A stretch of DNA of 64,000 nucleotides from Pseudomonas baetica (GTDB taxonomy: Bacteria > Pseudomonadota > Gammaproteobacteria > Pseudomonadales > Pseudomonadaceae): NCBI RefSeq assembly GCF_002813455.1, contig NZ_PHHE01000001.1, positions 5,797,001 to 5,861,000 of the forward strand, in the 5' to 3' direction. Position 1 is the first letter of the stretch, and every line of letters starts with the position of its first letter. A program made the position numbers and the translations under genes. A model generated the notes under the pieces. It saw only the letters and a program-made list of their open reading frames with translations. It did not search any database and was not told where the DNA came from. Shown piece after piece: positions 42,454-51,374 of the stretch.

Positions 42454-43980
42454 ATGACTTCCTCTCCCAATCTCGACCAAATGACACCCGAACAACTGCG
42501 CGCACTCGCTGCGCAGTTGCTGTCGAAGGTCGACACCATGGGCCGAAAAATCCATCGTGACGAGACGATCATCGAGCAGCTCTCTCACGAGATTGCCATC
42601 CTCAAGCGGCACAAGTTCGCCAAGCGCAGCGAACAGATCAGCCTGGCGCAAGGCAACTTGCTCGATGACCTGCTCACCACTGACCTTGAGGCTATCGAGG
42701 CAGAACTGAACGCGCTTCGTCCCGCCCCAACGTCGGACGAAACCCGCCAAAAACCCAAGCGCGCGCCGCTGCCGCCGCAGTTCCCACGTACCGTCATTCG
42801 TCACGAGCCAGAGAACACCCAGTGTGTCTGCGGGTGTCAGCTTCAGCGCATCGGCGAAGACGTCAGCGAGAAGCTGGATTACACGCCGGGCGTGTTTACC
42901 GTTGAGCAGCATGTACGTGGAAAGTGGGCCTGCCGCCAGTGCGAAACACTGATCCAAGCACCGGTGCCGGCCCAGGTGATCGACAAGGGCATCCCGACCG
43001 CAGGCCTGCTGGCGCATGTGATGGTGGCCAAATTCGCTGATCATCTGCCGCTGTACCGGCAAGAAAAGATCTTTGGCCGTGCAGGCCTGGCGATCCCGCG
43101 TTCAACGCTGGCTCAGTGGGTGGGCCAAACTGGCGTACAGCTACAACCGCTGGTGGATGCACTGCGCGAAGCGGTGCTGGCTCAGCGAGTCGTGCATGCC
43201 GATGAAACGCCGGTGCAGATGCTGGCGCCCGGCGAGAAGAAAACGCACCGAGCTTATGTCTGGGCTTATTGCACCACGCCGTTCTCGGCACTGAAGGCCG
43301 TTGTCTACGACTTCAGCCCCAGCCGTGCTGGCGAACATGCACGGAACTTCCTTGGCACGTGGAACGGCAAGCTGGTCTGTGATGACTTCGCGGGTTACAA
43401 GGCCAGCTTCGAGCTGGGCATCACCGAAATCGGCTGCATGGCGCATGCCCGCCGTAAGTTCTTCGACCTGCATGTGACGAACAAAAGCCAGTTGGCCGAG
43501 CAAGCGCTGCACTCAATCGGCGGGCTGTACGAAGTTGAACGGCAGGCCAAAGACATAAGTGATGAAGAACGATGGCGATTACGCCAAGAAATAGCGGTGC
43601 CCATTGCACAGAAATTACATGAGTGGATGCTGGCTCAGCGCGACCTCGTGCCCGAGGGCTCGGCCACGACCAAGGCTCTGGATTACAGCTTGAAACGCTG
43701 GGTAGCGCTGACGCGCTACCTGGATGATGGTGCCGTGCCCATCGACAACAACCCGGTGGAGAACACGATCAGGCCATGGGCGCTTGGGCGCTCCAATTGG
43801 TTGTTCGCAGGGTCTCTGCGCAGTGGCAAACGAGCGGCAGCGATCATGAGTTTGATCCAGTCGGCACGCATGAACGGGCATGATCCGTACGCGTATCTCA
43901 AGGATGTACTGACGCGATTGCCGACGCAGAAAGCCAGTGAGATCGAGCATCTACTGCCGCATCAATGGATGCCTGGCTGA
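42454..43980 (+). CDS. tnpC: IS66 transposase TnpC
   Basis: A 508-residue transposase. An N-terminal coiled coil and a zinc-binding region (CVCGCQL, CRQCE) precede the catalytic core with VHADETPVQ, CDDFAGYKA and NNPVENTIRPWALGRSNWLFAGS supplying the DDE residues. A GTG nine codons upstream (42427) is an alternative start. It appears intact. Confidence 0.92.
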   Translation: MTSSPNLDQMTPEQLRALAAQLLSKVDTMGRKIHRDETIIEQLSHEIAILKRHKFAKRSEQISLAQGNLLDDLLTTDLEAIEAELNALRPAPTSDETRQKPKRAPLPPQFPRTVIRHEPENTQCVCGCQLQRIGEDVSEKLDYTPGVFTVEQHVRGKWACRQCETLIQAPVPAQVIDKGIPTAGLLAHVMVAKFADHLPLYRQEKIFGRAGLAIPRSTLAQWVGQTGVQLQPLVDALREAVLAQRVVHADETPVQMLAPGEKKTHRAYVWAYCTTPFSALKAVVYDFSPSRAGEHARNFLGTWNGKLVCDDFAGYKASFELGITEIGCMAHARRKFFDLHVTNKSQLAEQALHSIGGLYEVERQAKDISDEERWRLRQEIAVPIAQKLHEWMLAQRDLVPEGSATTKALDYSLKRWVALTRYLDDGAVPIDNNPVENTIRPWALGRSNWLFAGSLRSGKRAAAIMSLIQSARMNGHDPYAYLKDVLTRLPTQKASEIEHLLPHQWMPG

Positions 43981-44100
43981 TCTACGCAAGGCGTATTCCC
44001 CATACGCTTACTTATCTCGAAACCTGCGCCAAGCTTGATCGCGTGCCTCAAAAGCCATGCTTGGGAAATCGTTGACACCGTATCTTCAAACGGCAGGCGA

Positions 44101-44132
44101 AAAAAAACCGCCTTTGCGGGGCGGTCTTTTTT
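44101..44132. terminator. Bidirectional terminator
   Basis: AAAAAACCGCC-TTTGCG-GGGCGGT-CTTTTTT. Confidence 0.85.
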
Positions 44133-44398
44133 GTAAGGCTCGGGTTGCAACCGAGACTTGGTGCATCACTGGCTACATTGACGTGCGTTCATGGTATGAA
44201 TCTTTGCGCACCCTTGCAACGTTATTTTTGTCTTCGGATGACCGTTTGAGTTGGCATCTCTTTCGCACTTAATCTGACAGAATAACGGTTTACCAAAACG
44301 ATCGATCCCGATACGTGAGAAACCTAAAGAGTAGTCTTAGAACTGCAGTTTCTGGGTTAACATGCCGGCGCTCACGTGTTGGTGCTGCGGGGAGAAGA

Positions 44399-44431
44399 CT
44401 GTGTGACCTCTCGATATGAAAGGTCACACAG
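44399..44431. promoter_or_regulatory. Perfect inverted repeat
   Basis: CTGTGTGACCT and AGGTCACACAG, an 11-bp stem with an 11-base spacer, downstream of the toxin gene. Could be a terminator without T tract or a protein-binding site. Confidence 0.45.
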
Positions 44432-44539
44432 AAGATATTGCTTGGCTTCGCTATCAGTGGAATTCTGGCCAACAGAGTTACATTGATAGCGACATAGGCA
44501 AGCCTGCGCTTATCTGTGCAGGCGAATCAAAGATTGACG

Positions 44540-45085
44540 CTAAGAGGCAGCAATAGCCTTCAGGATCACTTTGATACCGATCAGCATTGGCGTACTTTGA
44601 TTCTCATCTGGCTCGCCAATGATCTTAAACCCAAGCTCCTCATAAAATGAGACGGCGGTAGGGGCTGCATCAAGATAGATCCCCTTGATCGGGATTTCCT
44701 GGTGAATCCGAGCCGCTTGCTTGAACGCTTCCAACAGGAGTTTTTGGCCTATGCCCCAACCCTGATATTTTTCGTCGACCCCAATCATCACCAACCGTAT
44801 GACGGGGATACGCGAAGGCAAGTTGGTGTCATCGATGCCGTTCTGAGCCAATACCTTTTCGATATCGGACACGGTCAGAGTGCAGAACCCTACGACTTCC
44901 AAAGCAGGGCTGATGGCACCAATTGCACTAAAGTTCTCGTGTTTAAGAGCACGTTTAAGGCTGCTCTTGAAGTACGAGTCGATTACGTTAACTCCGCAAC
45001 TGAAAGTTTTGGGGTATTTATATTTTTCGCAATTGACAAGCAGGTTGCGGTCAATTTCACATGTTGGCGTCTCTTCGGTCTTCAT
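44540..45085 (-). CDS. GNAT-family toxin, TacT-like
   Basis: A 181-residue GNAT acetyltransferase: VIRLVMIGVDEKYQGWGIGQKLL (acetyl-CoA loop Q-x-x-G-x-G) and AAPTAVSFYEELGFKII. Related toxins acetylate aminoacyl-tRNA and block translation. The gene overlaps by 29 bp the preceding DUF1778 antitoxin, the standard TacA-TacT arrangement. It likely stabilises the prophage or aborts infection. Confidence 0.86.
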   Translation of the reverse strand: MKTEETPTCEIDRNLLVNCEKYKYPKTFSCGVNVIDSYFKSSLKRALKHENFSAIGAISPALEVVGFCTLTVSDIEKVLAQNGIDDTNLPSRIPVIRLVMIGVDEKYQGWGIGQKLLLEAFKQAARIHQEIPIKGIYLDAAPTAVSFYEELGFKIIGEPDENQSTPMLIGIKVILKAIAAS

Positions 45086-45368
45086 GTTGTCCTCGCATTA
45101 GTCTAAGTAGCGCTTCTGAAGGCGCTGCGGTTTCATCCTCTAGGAGGATATTTCGTATCCGAGCAAATGCTCGTTCTGAAGCTTCAATTCTATTGTGGCT
45201 TTCTATAACTGCTTCTGCTTTTTCAAAGGCTGATGCAATTATAAAAGACGTCATGTCTAATCCTTGGAGTGTCGCGGCTCTTTTAATGAGTTCCTTTGCA
45301 AAGTCAGTTGTTTTGATTTCAAGTCGTGCGCTTTTCGTAGATTTAAGTGTTTCTTCTAAAGTAGTCAT
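45057..45368 (-). CDS. DUF1778 ribbon-helix-helix antitoxin, TacA-like
   Basis: About 103 residues: a DUF1778 segment (SARLEIKTTDFAKELIKRAA, LQGLDMTSFIIASAFEKAEAV) that forms the DNA-binding ribbon-helix-helix, and a C-terminal tail (PSEALLRLM) that would cover the toxin. ATG 45368 was chosen; 45380 is four codons upstream. It should repress its own operon, perhaps through repeats upstream. Confidence 0.85.
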   Translation of the reverse strand: MTTLEETLKSTKSARLEIKTTDFAKELIKRAATLQGLDMTSFIIASAFEKAEAVIESHNRIEASERAFARIRNILLEDETAAPSEALLRLMRGQHEDRRDANM

Positions 45369-45527
45369 GCTGTGCACCATTAGTTTTCCTGCGGGTTTGA
45401 GTTCCTTATAAGTGTAGTTAGTGTCATTTTCGATTTGCGGCCTTGTTGGGCCTTTTGTTCGCCATGATGATCCTCTCAGTGGTGGGCTCTAATAATTGCA
45501 TTAACATTCCATGTTATTTTTCTTGCT

Positions 45528-45594
45528 AGCGGTACGGATGATAGCCGTACGTACGGGGATAGTCAATCCCCGTACGGGTAATATCCGTACGGCT
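45528..45594. promoter_or_regulatory. Cluster of CGTACG palindromes
   Basis: GTACGG/CCGTAC occurs five times. The core 45550-45576 is a perfect 10-bp stem (CGTACGGGGA / TCCCCGTACG) with a 7-base loop, and AGCCGTAC at 45543 pairs with GTACGGCT at 45587. It lies between the methylase stop and the antitoxin gene, 160-230 bp upstream of the antitoxin start. Operator for the antitoxin, or end of the methylase transcript. Confidence 0.5.
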
Positions 45595-45600
45595 AGTGAT

Positions 45601-46453
45601 TCAGCCGGCTCCGATCAGATTTCGCCCAACCCACTCCGCCACCTGCGTAACAACGGCATTTCCGGCACTGAAAGCCTCTGCAAGGTTGGCCGCATCCAGT
45701 CCGAGGCAAATCCCATCATCTTCAGCCGCTCGCTGCCGCTGAGCCATCTGATCCCATCCGTTCGGGTGAGCGACGAGAGTGGTACAGCCCATAGCGATCT
45801 GGGATCCGGCTTTGCTCGCCAGTAAAGTATTGGCAGCCCAGGCATCCGCGGGGCGTGGCCACTGCTGCGATTGAGACGCTGGAGGTATTGCGTCCACTGG
45901 CGCGGCGTCAGCCAGGAACTCGAAGGGGGGCATTCGTCCAAAACCTGCGACCAGGAATATTCGACGACGTTGCTGGGGGACTCCGAAATATTGAGCATTA
46001 AGCACTCGCCAAAATCCCACATACCCGCAGTCCGCAAGGGCCCGGATGACTGTTTCAAAGTCGTGGCTATCGTTGACAGCGAGCAGGTTAACGACGTTCT
46101 CAAGCACCACCCAGCGAGGTTGAATTTCCTTGAGGATTCGTATGACTTCCCAAAACAATCCGCTGCGCTCGCCTCGTAGTCCTCGGGTGTCCCGATTACT
46201 TTCTCGGGCGCCGGCGATGCTGATGTCCTGGCAGGGAAACCCTGCAGTGAGGACATCGACCGAACAGAGGTTGTGGGCGCCGCATTGGCGCACGTCTTCA
46301 AATTGCTGTGCGTGGGGAAATCGATCGGCAAGCACAGCCCGGTTGCTGGGGTTGAGTTCAACTTGCCAGGCGCTGCAGTATCCCGCGTTTTCAAAATCCG
46401 ACATCAAAGCCTCCTATGCCTGCGAACAGGCTGCCAAGGGTGGGTTGGGGCAT
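45601..46453 (-). pseudogene. C5-cytosine DNA methyltransferase with an early frameshift
   Basis: From ATG 46453 the frame encodes MPQPTLGSLFAGIGGFDVGF (motif I, SAM binding), then breaks at a TTTT run (46393-46396 on the plus strand). The next frame continues ENAGYCSAWQVELN with the catalytic motif IV TAGFPCQDIS, motif VI VLENV and motif VIII QQRRRIFLVAG. Removing one T restores a gene of about 283 codons. The 268-codon open frame alone lacks motif I and should be inactive. The start overlaps the com gene by 40 bp. Confidence 0.85.
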
Positions 46454-46614
46454 TCAGGAACTCGCTGTTCTGGATGCTCGCGGCACGCTGGGGGGAGGCT
46501 CGGGGCCTTCAGGTGGTTGAGTGTCCGGCAGCGCGGGCACTTGATCTGTAATTCAGTGAAGCCGCTGGCGGCGGCGAGTTTGCGGCAGCAATGGCCGCAG
46601 CGTATGTCCTGCAT
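46414..46614 (-). CDS. Com-like zinc-finger translational regulator
   Basis: A 66-residue protein beginning MQDIRCGHCCRKLAAA with a second pair in IKCPRCRTLNHL, the four-cysteine zinc motif of Mu Com. Mu Com binds mRNA to open translation of the DNA-modification gene mom. Here the overlapping downstream gene is a cytosine methylase, so Com may activate that instead (inference). Confidence 0.88.
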   Translation of the reverse strand: MQDIRCGHCCRKLAAASGFTELQIKCPRCRTLNHLKAPSLPPACREHPEQRVPECPNPPLAACSQA

Positions 46615-46632
46615 GAAATCGTCCTTGATGGG

Positions 46633-47901
46633 TCATGGTTTTTCTCGTTGGAGCTTTTTCCATTCGCGATCCGCCGCACGTTTGGCGGTGCTCTCAGTGG
46701 CGTACAGCCAACGTAAGCGTTTTGGCTTGCGCTGTTCGCCAGTCGTTACCGGCTTCTGCGCTCCGGTCTTCTTGTCTCGGTAGTACGCGATGACGCCTGT
46801 GAAGTCGTCTTTGTTCTCCTCAGCCAATGCCTCGATTGTGTCCTCCGGTAATTTGCTCTCAAGTTCCAGACTGACGATGTAGCCGCTGTCTGCGCTGAGG
46901 GAGTGCTGCACGTTGCCCCCGTACCAGACGATTTCGTCGATTTCGGGTTTCACGCCTTCGAGCGTGTAAGTCAGCTCCGGGATCAGTTCCGGTCTACCCA
47001 CGGCCAAGACGTAACTGAGCGTCGCGCTGTCGCGTTGCAGTCGGTTGAACTCGGCGCGGGCGGCGCGTAGGGCCGATTGCCGATCGCTGTACGTGTGGCG
47101 CAGATCCTTGAGGTTTTCGCCGCCACCCGCGATGGCATGTTGTTTTTCGGCGCTGTTCACGTCGTAGAAATAGGCGCGTACGCCGTCGTAACTGTCGCGG
47201 TCGGCTTGCAGGTAGCGGTGTTGGTCGCCGTCCGTGCGAGTCAGGGTGATGTGGGGCAGTTCGGCACCGCTGGCGGTCTTTCCGCCGCCGGCCGGCAGAC
47301 ACAACAGGCAGCCAGCCTTGACGGTGACGACGGCATCGAATTCTTCGCCGATGCGGCTGATCAGATTGGCGTCGGATTCGTTGGCCTGGTCGAGCTGCAG
47401 GATGGGTAGGCCATCGAGTGAGCCGGCGACGTTACTGGTCAATCCATTCCCCAAGGCGACATCACCCAGTACGCCGCCGAGGGTGGTGTTGCTCCAACTG
47501 CGTTCGCGCTTGGTCTTCAGACTCTTACGTAAATCGGCGGATCGAGCGCGAATAGTCAGCACATCGGGCGTGCCGGAGTGTTCGGTTTCATCTACGGTGT
47601 AGGTGCCTTTGTCGATCAGGCCGGTGTCGCTCCAGCCCAGCCACAGCCGAATTAGCGCGCCTGTGGGAGGGATGGCCAGCAGCCCGTCATGATCGCTGAG
47701 GGTGATGCTGAGCTGGTCGGCTTCAATGCCGCGATTGTCGGTGAGGTCCAGGCTCATCAGGCGCGGGCTGATCATCTGGGCGATGTCGTTGCTGTCCACA
47801 GTGATGCGGAATGCCGGCACTGGATACGCGGCTTCGCTCTGGTAACGTGAAAGTGCCTTGTCCAGATAACCGGTGACGCGGGAGAGGGCGACGTCGATCA
47901 C
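46633..47901 (-). CDS. D: Phage late control protein D (baseplate hub, P2 gpD)
   Basis: A 422-residue protein: P2 gpD family with PVPAFRITVDSNDIAQMISP and ILQLDQANESDANLISRIGEEFDAVV typical of the hub domain, and a long basic C-terminus (KPKRLRWLYATESTAKRAAD). It forms the hub at the base of the contractile tail. Its start overlaps the U stop by 4 bp. The last late gene on the minus strand before Com and the methylase. Confidence 0.92.
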   Translation of the reverse strand: MIDVALSRVTGYLDKALSRYQSEAAYPVPAFRITVDSNDIAQMISPRLMSLDLTDNRGIEADQLSITLSDHDGLLAIPPTGALIRLWLGWSDTGLIDKGTYTVDETEHSGTPDVLTIRARSADLRKSLKTKRERSWSNTTLGGVLGDVALGNGLTSNVAGSLDGLPILQLDQANESDANLISRIGEEFDAVVTVKAGCLLCLPAGGGKTASGAELPHITLTRTDGDQHRYLQADRDSYDGVRAYFYDVNSAEKQHAIAGGGENLKDLRHTYSDRQSALRAARAEFNRLQRDSATLSYVLAVGRPELIPELTYTLEGVKPEIDEIVWYGGNVQHSLSADSGYIVSLELESKLPEDTIEALAEENKDDFTGVIAYYRDKKTGAQKPVTTGEQRKPKRLRWLYATESTAKRAADREWKKLQREKP

Positions 47902-48338
47902 AGCAGTGCCCTCATGATGCTGATGCCCACGCTGGTCCCGGTGCCGATCAGATCGATACGGTCGTCATCGATGCGCTTGAGACTCACTGTGAATTCAATA
48001 CGCCGCGGTGTGCCGTCACGGAAAAACAGTGTCTTGGTTTCGCTCAGGCTCTCGATGATCCACAAGCCGTAGATCCGGCCGCTGCCTTCGACCATCGGCC
48101 AAGCTTTACCGGTGTTGGCCATCAGCCGCAGTGCATCGAGGCTGAGCGCGCTGCCGGCCAGTTCCGGCAGGATGACGCCGGGCAGGGTGATCGAGTCGTC
48201 ACCTCGGCCCAAAAACTGCCGGGCAGGTGCCGCGCCGACACGGTTGCTGCTCGCGTGGCGCCATTCGGTCTGGCGTTGCAGGGCTTGGTAAGCAGCGGTC
48301 GTGAGGCTGAAGACGAACATGCCCAGGGCAAGCATCAT
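47898..48338 (-). CDS. U: Phage tail protein U
   Basis: A 146-residue protein: MMLALGMFVFSLTTAAYQAL and WPMVEGSGRIYGLWIIESL followed by FFRDGTPRRIEFTVSLKR are the P2 gpU pattern. It completes the distal tail tube end. It lies between T and D in the canonical order. Confidence 0.92.
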   Translation of the reverse strand: MMLALGMFVFSLTTAAYQALQRQTEWRHASSNRVGAAPARQFLGRGDDSITLPGVILPELAGSALSLDALRLMANTGKAWPMVEGSGRIYGLWIIESLSETKTLFFRDGTPRRIEFTVSLKRIDDDRIDLIGTGTSVGISIMRALL

Positions 48339-48343
48339 GGGCG

Positions 48344-50902
48344 TTACTCCAGGTCGGCCAAACGGCTGCGTTGACGGGCTTCTTTCTCGTACTGGATGCG
48401 GGTCATCTCGGCGCGTACCGCACGACCAATCGCCAACGGATCCATGCCCGGGGCAGGGTGGATGTTGATCTCGTAACTATCGTGGCTGTTGCGAATCGAT
48501 GGCGATGTAGGTTGAAGCGGAGACCGGTTGTCGACGGTCAGCAAATGGTTTCTCGCGCCCGGCATAAAGCTGATCGCTTTGGTTGTGTCGTTGAGTCGCT
48601 GAGTCAACCCGCTCTGCACGCCGATCGGTTGACGCTGATGACGCTCCAGTCCTTGAGCGAGGCCGGCCATGGTAAAACCGCCCAACTCGGCAAAGACGCG
48701 GGAAGGGCTGTTGATACCGAGCTTTTCCTTGAACCAGCCAATGGTGGAGTCGCCGATATCGCCCATGACATTTCGCAGCTCGCCGATCCCGGCCTTCAGC
48801 CCTTTAACCAGCCCGTCGATAATCAGCCCGCCGAACTCGGTAAACCGGCCGGGCAGCTCAATGCCAAGGTATTTCATGACGGTCGCGAAGGCCTGATAAA
48901 GCAAACCAATGGGGCTGAAGTTGATCAGGGTCTTGAGGATTCCGGTCGTGCCACTGTTGAAACCTGCTTTGATCTCTTTCCAGGCGTCGGTGAAGTAGAG
49001 CTTTACCGCGTCCCAGTTTTCATAGAGCAGATAGGCGGCGCCGGCAATAGCGGTGATGGCCAAGCCGATGGGATTCAACATCAGCGCGCGCCCTATCAGT
49101 AGCAGCGCTTTACCCACAAACGGCAGTACCTTGCGACCAAGACTCCACAACAGGCTGATCAGGCTAGGGAGGCGAATCCCCAAGCTCAGGAACATGAGTC
49201 GTAACGCCACAAAGGGCAGCATGACACCGGCGACCGTCACCATCAGGCCGCCGAGTACCACCGCTAGCCCCGCGATGATTGCTACGGTTTTTACAATGGC
49301 CGCCGCTAGTTCTGGATGCTCGGCGGCCCAGCTTTTTACTCCACGAATAACCTCCGTGAGGGATTGGATCAGAGACCGTAAAGGCCCGTCCTGCTGATCC
49401 TGCAATTCAATGCCCAGATCCTGCCAGGCACTGCCTAACGTCGTCAGGTCGCCTTTCAAATTGTCAGCCATGACTTTGGCGGTGCGAGCCGCTTCGCCTT
49501 GGCTTTCACGCAGGCTGGTAATCAGTTTTTGCAGCTCACCATTGCCGGCCTGATCCACCAATTGGGCCATGCCTTTGACGGCTTCTTCACCGGCAATGGC
49601 CTTGAACAGCCCACCTTTTTTCGCAGTGCCCAAGTCTTTGGTTTTGTCGTGAATCTCTTTGAGAATGTCCGGCATTTTCCGCAAGTTGCCGTGAGCATCA
49701 GCAGTGCTGATCTGCAATTGTGCGAGTGCTTTTTCTGCAGCTTTGGGCGGCGCTGCCAAGCGGTTCATGATCGAACTCAGGGCCGTGCCGCCCATGCTGC
49801 CTTGCAAACCTGCATCACCCAATTTGCCGGCCATCGCGGCGGCGGTTTCCAGCTCGACGCCGTAGGTCTTGGCCATTGGCGCGGCGTATTTCATGGTTTC
49901 GCCGAGCATCTGCAAATTGGTGTTGGAGCGGGTAAACGTGCCAACGAGTACGTCGCCCAGTTTGCTCATGTGCTCGGCATCCATGCCGAGTCCGGAGAGA
50001 ATGTTTGAAGCGATATCGGCGGTCTGGGCCAACTCAGTACCGCCGGCAGAGGCGAGGTCGAGCATGCCGGGCATGGCGGCTTTGATTGCTTTCGGCTGGA
50101 AGCCGGCCATGCCCAGAAACCCCTGAGCATCGGCGGCTTGGCCGGCAGTGAATTGTGTGGAGCTGCCCAACCCTCGTGCCTGCTTGCGCAGATCCGATAG
50201 CTCGGGAGCGTTTTGATCGAGGCGGGTGATCGCTTGCACTTTGCTCATGCTTGCGTCGAAGTCGATGCCGGGCAGGATCATCTTTGCGCCGGCATACAGC
50301 GCCGCGCCTCCACTCGCTGCCGCTGCCGTACCTTTTCCAGCCATTGAACTGGCGACATCTCGCTGATTTTGTAGTGCGGCACGGGCCGCTGCCAGCCTGC
50401 GCTGTTGAGCTGCCAATGCCGCCAAACGTCGGGTCTGCTCAGTGATGCTTTGATTAGTAGCATCGGTTTGCTCACGCAGGCGACGTTCGTGCTGGCTGAG
50501 ATTTTTGGTACTGAGACCGGCGTCGTGCAGCCGAGTACGAAGTCGCTGTAGCTGCTCGCTGTTGTGCTGGTGTTGTTGTTTGAGCTTCTGCGCTTCACGG
50601 ACGGCATTGCGCAAATCTTGTGTCATGGCCTTGGTCGGCGCGCCGGTTGCAGCCACTTGCTGACTCAGCGTTCGGACTTTGTTGCGTGCTGCTTGCAGCG
50701 CCTGTGCCGTCATCTCGGCCGCCGCGCGTTGCGAGCGCCAGGCGCTCACATCTTTTTGCTGCGAGTTGAGTTCCTTGAGCTTGTCGCGGGCGCCCTTCAA
50801 GGCACGGGCTGCGCCGATGCTGCTGTTGTTGATCGCCCTCAGTGGCCGAGTGGCCTGATCGATGGCGCTCAGCAATACCCGCAGTTTCAGATCATTCGCC
50901 AT
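48344..50902 (-). CDS. T: Phage tail tape measure protein T
   Basis: An 852-residue protein. A coiled coil covers about residues 30-190, then the TP901-type domain (QAITRLDQNAPELSDLRKQA, GFLGMAGFQPKAIKAAMPG), hydrophobic helices at about 525-625 (VKTVAIIAGLAVVLGGLMVTV) and a C-terminal region. Its length sets the tail length. The start MANDLKLRV at 50902 overlaps the E' stop by 11 bp; MSSMAND at 50911 is an alternative. Confidence 0.92.
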   Translation of the reverse strand: MANDLKLRVLLSAIDQATRPLRAINNSSIGAARALKGARDKLKELNSQQKDVSAWRSQRAAAEMTAQALQAARNKVRTLSQQVAATGAPTKAMTQDLRNAVREAQKLKQQHQHNSEQLQRLRTRLHDAGLSTKNLSQHERRLREQTDATNQSITEQTRRLAALAAQQRRLAAARAALQNQRDVASSMAGKGTAAAASGGAALYAGAKMILPGIDFDASMSKVQAITRLDQNAPELSDLRKQARGLGSSTQFTAGQAADAQGFLGMAGFQPKAIKAAMPGMLDLASAGGTELAQTADIASNILSGLGMDAEHMSKLGDVLVGTFTRSNTNLQMLGETMKYAAPMAKTYGVELETAAAMAGKLGDAGLQGSMGGTALSSIMNRLAAPPKAAEKALAQLQISTADAHGNLRKMPDILKEIHDKTKDLGTAKKGGLFKAIAGEEAVKGMAQLVDQAGNGELQKLITSLRESQGEAARTAKVMADNLKGDLTTLGSAWQDLGIELQDQQDGPLRSLIQSLTEVIRGVKSWAAEHPELAAAIVKTVAIIAGLAVVLGGLMVTVAGVMLPFVALRLMFLSLGIRLPSLISLLWSLGRKVLPFVGKALLLIGRALMLNPIGLAITAIAGAAYLLYENWDAVKLYFTDAWKEIKAGFNSGTTGILKTLINFSPIGLLYQAFATVMKYLGIELPGRFTEFGGLIIDGLVKGLKAGIGELRNVMGDIGDSTIGWFKEKLGINSPSRVFAELGGFTMAGLAQGLERHQRQPIGVQSGLTQRLNDTTKAISFMPGARNHLLTVDNRSPLQPTSPSIRNSHDSYEINIHPAPGMDPLAIGRAVRAEMTRIQYEKEARQRSRLADLE

Positions 50903-51011
50903 CGACGACACTCCGCAACCTGGCGCGCTCGCGCCATTCCATCAGCTCTTGCAGGCCCAGCGAATCCATGTCCGCTGGCGCCCAATGAAAGACCACCGCC
51001 AAGTCAGCCAT
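50892..51011 (-). CDS. E': Phage tail protein E' (GpE family, frameshift extension of E)
   Basis: 39 codons from ATG 51011: MADLAVVFHWAPADMDSLGL, ending in RSVVDGE. The same frame is entered from gene E by a -1 shift at T-TTT-TTG (51068-51062), giving an E+E' fusion, as in P2. Its product should guide tail tube assembly on the tape measure. Too short for most gene callers. Confidence 0.85.
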   Translation of the reverse strand: MADLAVVFHWAPADMDSLGLQELMEWRERARLRSVVDGE

Positions 51012-51019
51012 AGCGTCCT

Positions 51020-51349
51020 CTACGCAACGAGGCAGACATCCGTCTTCGCCGACTTCTGCAACAAAAAAGCGGAAATCTTGCTGCCACAGGCCAGCAGATC
51101 CGCCGGGTCCATGCCGGCGGCTTCCGGCGCGGTAATGCTGGGTGAAGTGATGCGCGGCAGGATCTTGATCAGGGTTGCCACGTCCATGTTCAGCAACTCG
51201 ATCAACTGCACGCCGCGCAGTTCGCCCGATTGGGGTTTGCGCAGAGTGAGCGTATCGATCGTGGTTTTGCCGCGAGTGATGGGTGTGTCGAGGGTGACGC
51301 TGTTGTCATCGGCAGAAGGGGTGGTTTCGTGTATTTCGGTAGTCTGCAT
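51020..51349 (-). CDS. E: Phage tail assembly chaperone E
   Basis: A 109-residue protein (MQTTEIHETTPSADDNSVTL; LRGVQLIELLNMDVATLIKI; PSITAPEAAGMDPADLLACG). It is the P2 gpE-type chaperone. Near its 3' end the codons TTT-TTG sit in the heptamer T-TTT-TTG at 51068-51062, in the correct phase for -1 slippage into E'. An upstream ATG at 51394 overlaps FII and is not used. Confidence 0.88.
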   Translation of the reverse strand: MQTTEIHETTPSADDNSVTLDTPITRGKTTIDTLTLRKPQSGELRGVQLIELLNMDVATLIKILPRITSPSITAPEAAGMDPADLLACGSKISAFLLQKSAKTDVCLVA

Positions 51350-51374
51350 GGGAGTGTCCAAAGGTTTGGGAAGG

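Larger units (their letters stand above)
41655..44011 (+). mobile_element. IS66-family insertion sequence (about 2.36 kb)
   Basis: Left end GTAAGCGGCCAG and right end complementary ...CGCTTAC frame three genes in the order tnpA, tnpB, tnpC, the IS66 hallmark. The expected 8-bp target duplication is not present (CGACCGCG left, TTATCTCG right), so flanking DNA was probably deleted or recombined after insertion. Confidence 0.88.
44012..44539. other. Region between IS66 and the toxin gene
   Basis: About 530 bp. Immediately after the IS, 20 codons ending at a TGA (YLETCAKLDRVPQKPCLGNR) could be the tail of a gene cut by the IS. A terminator lies at 44101 and a hairpin at 44399. Nothing else is recognisable. 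Confidence 0.4.

Noticed and set aside
37125..46614. A complete restriction-modification system
   Set aside because: Two methylase genes are present but no nuclease was seen; both methylases are broken or cut, so they are phage self-modification genes rather than an RM pair.
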